DNA of 64,000 nt from an uncultured Alphaproteobacteria bacterium (GTDB lineage Bacteria; Pseudomonadota; Alphaproteobacteria; Methylaequorales; Methylaequoraceae), in assembly GCA_902595755.1 (NCBI GenBank), contig CACJRF010000008.1, positions 1 through 64,000 of the forward strand, written 5' to 3'. Below are positions 58,834-64,000 of this stretch, in pieces. A program made the position numbers and the translations under genes. The notes under the pieces were generated by a model. It ran no database searches and was not told where the DNA came from. It saw only the letters and a program-made list of their open reading frames with translations. Numbering within the stretch: the stretch's first letter is position 1; every line of letters starts with the position of its first letter.

Positions 58834-59400
58834 TTATAGAAAAAAATATAGTAATAAAATCACTATAAATATCAAACTTAAAGTACCAATATATTTTGGA
58901 ATTAACTCATTAGCTTTTTCCTGAAATTTATAAAATAAATAACAAACTAAAAAAAATCTTAATCCACGAGAAATAAAAGATAAAAGAATAAATAATGCAA
59001 AATTTAAGCTCATAATTCCAGATGCAAAGCATGTTACTTTAAATGGAAAAGGAGAAAATCCACCAATTAATATTAAAGCTATACCATATTCTTTAAATTG
59101 TAAAATAAACGAATTTAGCTTGGCACTAATTGATGGATAGTATTCCAAGAAGAAAAGATTTGCTTGGTCCCATAAAAGTAATCCAATAAAAAAGGAAAAA
59201 CACCCCCCTAGTACAGAGAATATTGTAGTCATTAAGGCGATATGTAAATAATTTTTTTTATTTGCTAAAACAAATGGAATTATAAAAATATCAGTAGGTA
59301 GCGGAAAAATAATTGACTCAAAAAAAGATATTAAGTACAAGTAGTACTTATTTTTTTTCTGATTACATTTTAATAAAATTAATTCATATAACGCTTTCAT
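58834..59400 (-). CDS. VTT/DedA-like (YqaA-type) membrane protein
   Basis: FESIIFPLPTDIFIIPFVLANK, GGFSPFPFKVTCFASGIMSLNFALFILLSFISRGLRFFLV. Confidence 0.85.
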   Translation of the reverse strand: MKALYELILLKCNQKKNKYYLYLISFFESIIFPLPTDIFIIPFVLANKKNYLHIALMTTIFSVLGGCFSFFIGLLLWDQANLFFLEYYPSISAKLNSFILQFKEYGIALILIGGFSPFPFKVTCFASGIMSLNFALFILLSFISRGLRFFLVCYLFYKFQEKANELIPKYIGTLSLIFIVILLLYFFL

Positions 59401-59436
59401 ATTTTAAATTTCAATTTTAAGTAATTTTAATCTTAT

Positions 59437-60129
59437 TTATTTGGAGTCAATAAATTTCATTGCCTCTTTACACGAAATAATTGGAAGTTTTCTAAAGTAT
59501 TTATTATAAAATGTCTCAAATCTTTCTTTTTCAAGTCCCTTTAAAACCCTATAATCATAGTTTTTTTTTTTTTTTAAGATACCAACACCATGATCAATAT
59601 TAACAATCCTAAAATCTAAATTTTTTGACAAGTTTAATTCAACTGCAACTTTCCATACATCACCCGTCCATGTTTTATTCCTCTGCGGAACAAACTCCTC
59701 ATCAGCATTTTGTGGTAACAGGTCATGGAGTAAAATTATACCGTTTGGTTTTAGAAATTTTAAAGCATTTATACAATCTTTCTGGCATTGCTTATAATGA
59801 TGTAGGCCATCAATAAAAATCACATCAAAAAGTATTTTATTTTTTGAAAAGAATTCGTCGCTAGTCATTTTATAATTCCCACCACTTTGTGGATCAACTC
59901 CATATTTATTATTTTCTGAAAGATAAATTGTATCAAATACAGCGTTTTGAAAAACACCAATTTCAAGATATTTTGCTGTTTTTTGTGGAAATTTTCTTAA
60001 CGCTCTATGTATAAAGCTAATTCTATTAAAATTAGCTTTTTCAAAAAAAATTTTGTTTTTACTTTTTATTTTTAGTTTTTTTTTAATATACCAAAAGAAC
60101 TTATACTTTTTTAAATCTTCTAATTTCAT
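59437..60129 (-). CDS. Class I SAM-dependent methyltransferase (Methyltransf_24-like)
   Basis: KYLEIGVFQNAVF, DVIFIDGLHHYKQCQKDCINALKFLKPNGIILLHDLLP; contains A15 (coding sense) tract. Confidence 0.82.
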   Translation of the reverse strand: MKLEDLKKYKFFWYIKKKLKIKSKNKIFFEKANFNRISFIHRALRKFPQKTAKYLEIGVFQNAVFDTIYLSENNKYGVDPQSGGNYKMTSDEFFSKNKILFDVIFIDGLHHYKQCQKDCINALKFLKPNGIILLHDLLPQNADEEFVPQRNKTWTGDVWKVAVELNLSKNLDFRIVNIDHGVGILKKKKNYDYRVLKGLEKERFETFYNKYFRKLPIISCKEAMKFIDSK

Positions 60130-60145
60130 AATCTATTCTTTAAAG

Positions 60146-61105
60146 TTAGTTTTTATAATTTGAATCTGATTTGTATAATTTATTTAAATTTTGACTTATT
60201 GGAAGTAGAAAAAAAAATATATATATTCCTAAAAATTTTATATAAAATCGCCAAATTTTATTCTTAAAAACTATTTTTGATCTTATTAGGCAAAAATATT
60301 TGGAAAAAATTATTTTTTTAAATTGAGGAACTAAAAAGTTGAGATGAATTAAACTATCATTATTATTTACTCTTTTTATATAATTTACATATCTACACTT
60401 TGGTCTTAAAATCTCAAAAACTTTATTCATTCTTTTTAATCTGTAAGGGTTAGAAACTATATTTTTAACTTTAAAAAAAGGAAGTTTTCTATTTAAAAAT
60501 AAATCGATACATTTTTCATCAGCAAATAGGTCTCTAGAACAGTTTGTAAGAAGTGTATTGCATTTCATTCCATTTTTTAACAGCCCCTGAGTTAAACCAA
60601 TTTCATATTTTCTTACTAATTCACTTTTTGAGCTTACTTTTTTTATGCCTGAAAAAAAATCTTTAAAAAATTTACTGCTTAAACATTTTTTTTTAAAAAA
60701 AATAAAATAACTTTGAATATGGTAATTTTTTCCCTTGCCTGCGGAGGTAATACCCCAAAAATCACATTTTTGAAATTTAATATTTTCTAAAATAAGATTT
60801 AAATTCATAAATGGACCAATAACCGAGTCATTTATTAGAAGAATATTTTCTTTTTTTTTCTTTTTAATGAATTCCAATCCAACTTTCCAACTTCCGAAGT
60901 CCATTTCGTTATGTTCACTCACTATAACTTTTTCTACAAAACTTATTTTTTTTTGTTCTTTTTTTTTTATAGAAATATTACTAACAAAGATTATAGTGAA
61001 AAATTTACTGTATTTTTTAAGCGACTCAATTATGTGAAAATCAATAATTCCCATCCTGTCATAAAAGGCGTATATGAGATAGTTATTACTTGATTTATAT
61101 TTCAT
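60146..61105 (-). CDS. RgpF-like (rhamnan synthesis F) glycan protein
   Basis: EMDFGSWKVGLEF, LLINDSVIGPF, CDFWGIT, YHIQSYFIFFKK. Confidence 0.8.
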   Translation of the reverse strand: MKYKSSNNYLIYAFYDRMGIIDFHIIESLKKYSKFFTIIFVSNISIKKKEQKKISFVEKVIVSEHNEMDFGSWKVGLEFIKKKKKENILLINDSVIGPFMNLNLILENIKFQKCDFWGITSAGKGKNYHIQSYFIFFKKKCLSSKFFKDFFSGIKKVSSKSELVRKYEIGLTQGLLKNGMKCNTLLTNCSRDLFADEKCIDLFLNRKLPFFKVKNIVSNPYRLKRMNKVFEILRPKCRYVNYIKRVNNNDSLIHLNFLVPQFKKIIFSKYFCLIRSKIVFKNKIWRFYIKFLGIYIFFFLLPISQNLNKLYKSDSNYKN

Positions 61106-61109
61106 TTCA

Positions 61110-61850
61110 TCAAAATTTAAAATTTTTTAGATGTCTCCAAAGTCTTTTCAAACCCTTTGGTGCGTTTGTTTTTCTTCTTTTTGGCCATTTTCTTGTTGGG
61201 TCTAGTATTGTTCTATCTAGACCAATATCAATAACTGCCGGCTGCTCTATTATTACAGTATAAAATCCTTTATCCTTATACGTAACACCAATATCTAATT
61301 CATTTTTATATCCACTATATCCTCCTATCAGATTATAATCAGACATTCTTTTTATGCCCGGCCTAAAAGAAAAATAACCCCATTCCCAACCATCTTTACA
61401 AAATACCTTTCTAAAACCTATTTTTCCTACTTTTTGAAGGGTGCCATATTCAAAAATGTTAAGTCTACTTGCGCTTTCTTTACTTTCTAACCACACTTGA
61501 ATAATTTTTTCATCAGTAGACATAATTTTAAATGAATCTTCTATAAATTTTTCCCTTGTATAAACCCAATCGTCCTCACAATGAAAAATAAATGGTGTTT
61601 TCACTTTTTTATAAGTATCTACAATTGAGGTGATCTGACCTTTTTTTTTTTTATTAAAAATTAACTTTAACTTTTTGTCCCATTTTTTTCTGATATGGTT
61701 ATAAATTTCTTCATTCACAGAATCCTCAACGAGAAACAACTCCTTACATTTATAAGAGTTATATTTAAAAAAACTTTCTAGTGTTTTGTCTAGTAAGTCA
61801 ATCCTACCGCAACTAGTTAGAACAAAAGTGATTTCTTTTTTCATAATCAA
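61110..61850 (-). CDS. Family 2-like glycosyltransferase
   Basis: ITFVLTSCGRIDLLDKTLESF, FIFHCEDDWVY. Confidence 0.87.
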   Translation of the reverse strand: MIMKKEITFVLTSCGRIDLLDKTLESFFKYNSYKCKELFLVEDSVNEEIYNHIRKKWDKKLKLIFNKKKKGQITSIVDTYKKVKTPFIFHCEDDWVYTREKFIEDSFKIMSTDEKIIQVWLESKESASRLNIFEYGTLQKVGKIGFRKVFCKDGWEWGYFSFRPGIKRMSDYNLIGGYSGYKNELDIGVTYKDKGFYTVIIEQPAVIDIGLDRTILDPTRKWPKRRKTNAPKGLKRLWRHLKNFKF

Positions 61851-62091
61851 AATAATTATATTTTACTGATCCATCTTATCCAATAGAATTTAATAAATTC
61901 GCAATATTTATTAAACTTTTTTTTACAAAATGATATAAAATTTGATCCTATTCATAATTACAGGAAATTCAAACATAGTGAAAAAAAAAATCATTGATAA
62001 TTAAGTTGATTATTTATATCAATATCCAAAAATAAAATTTGTTCTAATAAACCTGAAATTTTCTATATAATAATCATAATTCTAAAAATTA

Positions 62092-62178
62092 GCCCCTATG
62101 GCGGAATTGGTAGACGCGACGGATTCAAAATCCGTTGAACTTCGGTTCATGTCCGTTCGAGTCGGACTAGGGGTACCA
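62092..62178 (+). tRNA. tRNA-Leu (anticodon CAA)
   Basis: GCCCCTATGGCGGAATTGGTAGACGCGACGGATTCAAAATCCGTTGAACTTCGGTTCATGTCCGTTCGAGTCGGACTAGGGGTACCA: 7-bp acceptor, anticodon stem ACGGA/TCCGT with loop TTCAAAA, long variable arm, encoded CCA. Confidence 0.96.
62122..62178 (+). repeat. Direct repeat copy 1 (3' part of tRNA-Leu, attL-like)
   Basis: 57 nt GATTCAAAATCCGTTGAACTTCGGTTCATGTCCGTTCGAGTCGGACTAGGGGTACCA, identical to 63355-63411. Confidence 0.97.
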
Positions 62179-62212
62179 TATAAAGTGAATGGGGGTAAGG
62201 ATTTTTTGTTTA

Positions 62213-62346
62213 CTAGTAATTTTCTTGAAAGAATTTTCCATTATTACAGACATCGACACTAATATTTTCATATGAGTAGAAAATAAACTAACAAAGTCTT
62301 TCAAGAATAAAAATAATTACTTAATTAACTAATCTTCAATTACTAG
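62213..62346. repeat. Nested inverted repeats (CTAGTAATT/AATTACTAG enclosing TTCTTGAAAGA/TCTTTCAAGAA)
   Basis: Arms 62213-62221/62338-62346 (9/9) and 62222-62232/62297-62307 (11/11). Confidence 0.75.
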
Positions 62347-62408
62347 GTATATCCGTGATTTAGTGCATTTTAATTTTAAACAAATTTATTAAATCTTTAG
62401 TTTTTGAA

Positions 62409-63122
62409 TTACCTGGGATCATATTGATACTTTTCAATCAATTTATTTATATCTGTATCTGTTTTTTTAAATCTAAGATGAGCAATTCTCCCAATTACTT
62501 CGATATCAAACAACTGATGAAGAATTTGGTAATAATTCCTATTTCTAAAGTCATCAACTATAATTGAAATCTTATCATTTTTACTTTTTAATAAAAATTT
62601 ATAAACAAAGAGACAGCATAAAACTCTATACCTTCCATCAATTAATACAAAATCTGGTTGTTTTTGATCTCTTATAATCTTTTTCAATATATAGCTTGCA
62701 TATTTGATTGCCCTTCTGTTTAAATAAAATCTTCTTATGCTCGAAAATACAGGTGTAGAAAAAAAGAAAACAACCCCAAGACTAACAAGTATATAATTTT
62801 CTTTAAAATTTGATTTTAAAAAATTAAAAAAATTTGCATCACTTTCAACAGCATAAAAATCTTTATCTAATTTTTTTGCAAGCAAGGTTGAATTCCCTGA
62901 GCCATATTCCAAATAGCACTTAGACTTTAAAAGTTTATAAAAATAGAAATTAGTTGCTTTCTTTGAACCAAAATTAATATGAGTTGACACATTGTAATTT
63001 GGTCTAATGTAACTTTTAAATCTTAAATAGTGATAAGGTATGCTAAAATTTCTAAAAATATAAAAAGGAATTAAAATTATTAAAATAAAGTAGCTATAAA
63101 ATCGGTAATTTTTTAGAAACAT
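62409..63122 (-). CDS. Hypothetical membrane-anchored class I methyltransferase-like protein
   Basis: N-terminal TM segment, CYLEYGSGNSTLLAKKL (SAM-motif-I-like), PDFVLIDGRYRVLCCLFVYKFL, IIVDDFRNRNYY. Confidence 0.7.
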   Translation of the reverse strand: MFLKNYRFYSYFILIILIPFYIFRNFSIPYHYLRFKSYIRPNYNVSTHINFGSKKATNFYFYKLLKSKCYLEYGSGNSTLLAKKLDKDFYAVESDANFFNFLKSNFKENYILVSLGVVFFFSTPVFSSIRRFYLNRRAIKYASYILKKIIRDQKQPDFVLIDGRYRVLCCLFVYKFLLKSKNDKISIIVDDFRNRNYYQILHQLFDIEVIGRIAHLRFKKTDTDINKLIEKYQYDPR

Positions 63123-63282
63123 TTTTTGAATATAAATGCTTAATGTTTAATAATTATTACAAACTAAAACCTCTGAATAAATCTTCCCATAATTCAGTAA
63201 ATTTCAAAAGCCTTACTCTCCATTTCATTGCTAAGGTTATTGCTTTCCCATTCATAGGTAAATTTTAGAGATTTTGAAAAAA

Positions 63283-63307
63283 AAAGTGTGATAGTAAAGT
63301 GTGATAG
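63283..63307. repeat. Two tandem copies of AAAGTGTGATAG (13-bp period)
   Basis: AAAGTGTGATAG at 63283-63294 and 63296-63307. Confidence 0.8.
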
Positions 63308-63354
63308 AAAAAACTTTATCAATTGAAATCAACTACTTACAATCAAACGCAACT

Positions 63355-63411
63355 GATTCAAAATCCGTTGAACTTCGGTTCATGTCCGTTCGAGTCGGAC
63401 TAGGGGTACCA
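63355..63411 (+). repeat. Direct repeat copy 2 (tRNA-Leu 3' fragment, attR-like)
   Basis: 57/57 identity with 62122-62178; lacks the tRNA 5' half. Confidence 0.97.
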
Positions 63412-63548
63412 CTTTCAGAGATAATATATTTAATATTGAGTGTTAGTAATATCACTTTTTATTCTTTGTAATAAAAATGATTTAATTTAAACTAATCATA
63501 TGGAACTTTATTGAAAGAAAAATTTAAACTGAATGGAAAAATATAAAA

Positions 63549-63947
63549 ATGCCTCATCTGCAGTTTGAGATAAATAAAAAGCTAGAAAAGAAATCTAAAA
63601 AAGAATTCATAATTTATATAGAGAAAAATTTTTCTAAAGTAATGCAAACTGGGACTGACCATATTGCTATAACGATTAGGGAATTAGAAAAAGAAAATGT
63701 AAGTCTTGGAAGAGTAAAAAATAATGACCACGTTTGCTTGATGAATTTAGATATTCGTTTAGGTAGAACAAAAAAGCAACAATTAGAATTAGTAAAGACT
63801 TTTATTATTGGAGTTGAAAAAATTTTTGGAATAAACAGAAATAATCAGTACGTAACATTTACTAATCATCAAGGAATTGAATTTAATTTCTATGAAAAAT
63901 CTCTTACGAATTGGGTTAAGAATGATAATCCAAATAAGGACTTATGA
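63549..63947 (+). CDS. Tautomerase-superfamily protein (CHMI/MIF-like)
   Basis: MPHLQFEINKKL with Pro directly after Met; LDIRLGRTKKQQLELVKTF pattern. Confidence 0.65.
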   Translation: MPHLQFEINKKLEKKSKKEFIIYIEKNFSKVMQTGTDHIAITIRELEKENVSLGRVKNNDHVCLMNLDIRLGRTKKQQLELVKTFIIGVEKIFGINRNNQYVTFTNHQGIEFNFYEKSLTNWVKNDNPNKDL

Positions 63948-64000
63948 GTTCAATCATTCTTCAGTAGATAATATGTATTAAAATTTAAATACTTTCTGTT

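Larger units (their letters stand above)
62179..63411. mobile_element. Putative mini genomic island / integrative-element remnant at tRNA-Leu 3' end
   Basis: Bounded by intact tRNA and a perfect 57-bp repeat of its 3' end; single large ORF; no recognisable integrase. Confidence 0.65.

Noticed and set aside
61974-61990. Poly-A run and AT-rich region upstream of tRNA-Leu
   Set aside because: Intergenic low complexity; no supported structure or ORF.

Overview
The window is a contiguous piece of an AT-rich, streamlined alphaproteobacterial chromosome, inferred from gene content and gene order. It is densely packed with core genes: rpsP(end)-rimM-trmD-rplS-leuCDB-asd-mch; sdhCDAB-zapE-nadAC-mdh-sucCD; xerC/DUF484/priA/atpHAGDC; rppH-ctpA-envC-like-gpmI-rlmH-rsfS-nadD-proAB-obgE-rpmA-rplU; phaAB; gloB-metW-metX; hisC-tyrA; plsC-ydcF-ftsXE-lysA-lptM-argH; tlpA; etfAB-PduO-mcd-ccr / ecm; then a small surface-glycan region beside a tRNA-Leu(CAA). 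No CRISPR, rRNA or IS element was seen. Main items for follow-up: (1) a 57-bp exact duplication of the tRNA-Leu 3' half, 1.23 kb downstream of the tRNA, bounding a small island-like segment with no recognisable integrase and one membrane-anchored methyltransferase-like ORF; (2) an FtsE homologue whose signature motif, catalytic Glu and H-loop His are all substituted; (3) a NUDIX/DUF4743 gene whose start codon and body are in different frames across an A9 tract; (4) very long poly-A tracts in CDSs, including A15 in a glycan-locus methyltransferase; (5) a dispersed ethylmalonyl-CoA pathway; (6) all seven convergent CDS junctions overlap or are at most 1 bp apart. All calls are from reading the sequence and recalling motifs; no database search was run.
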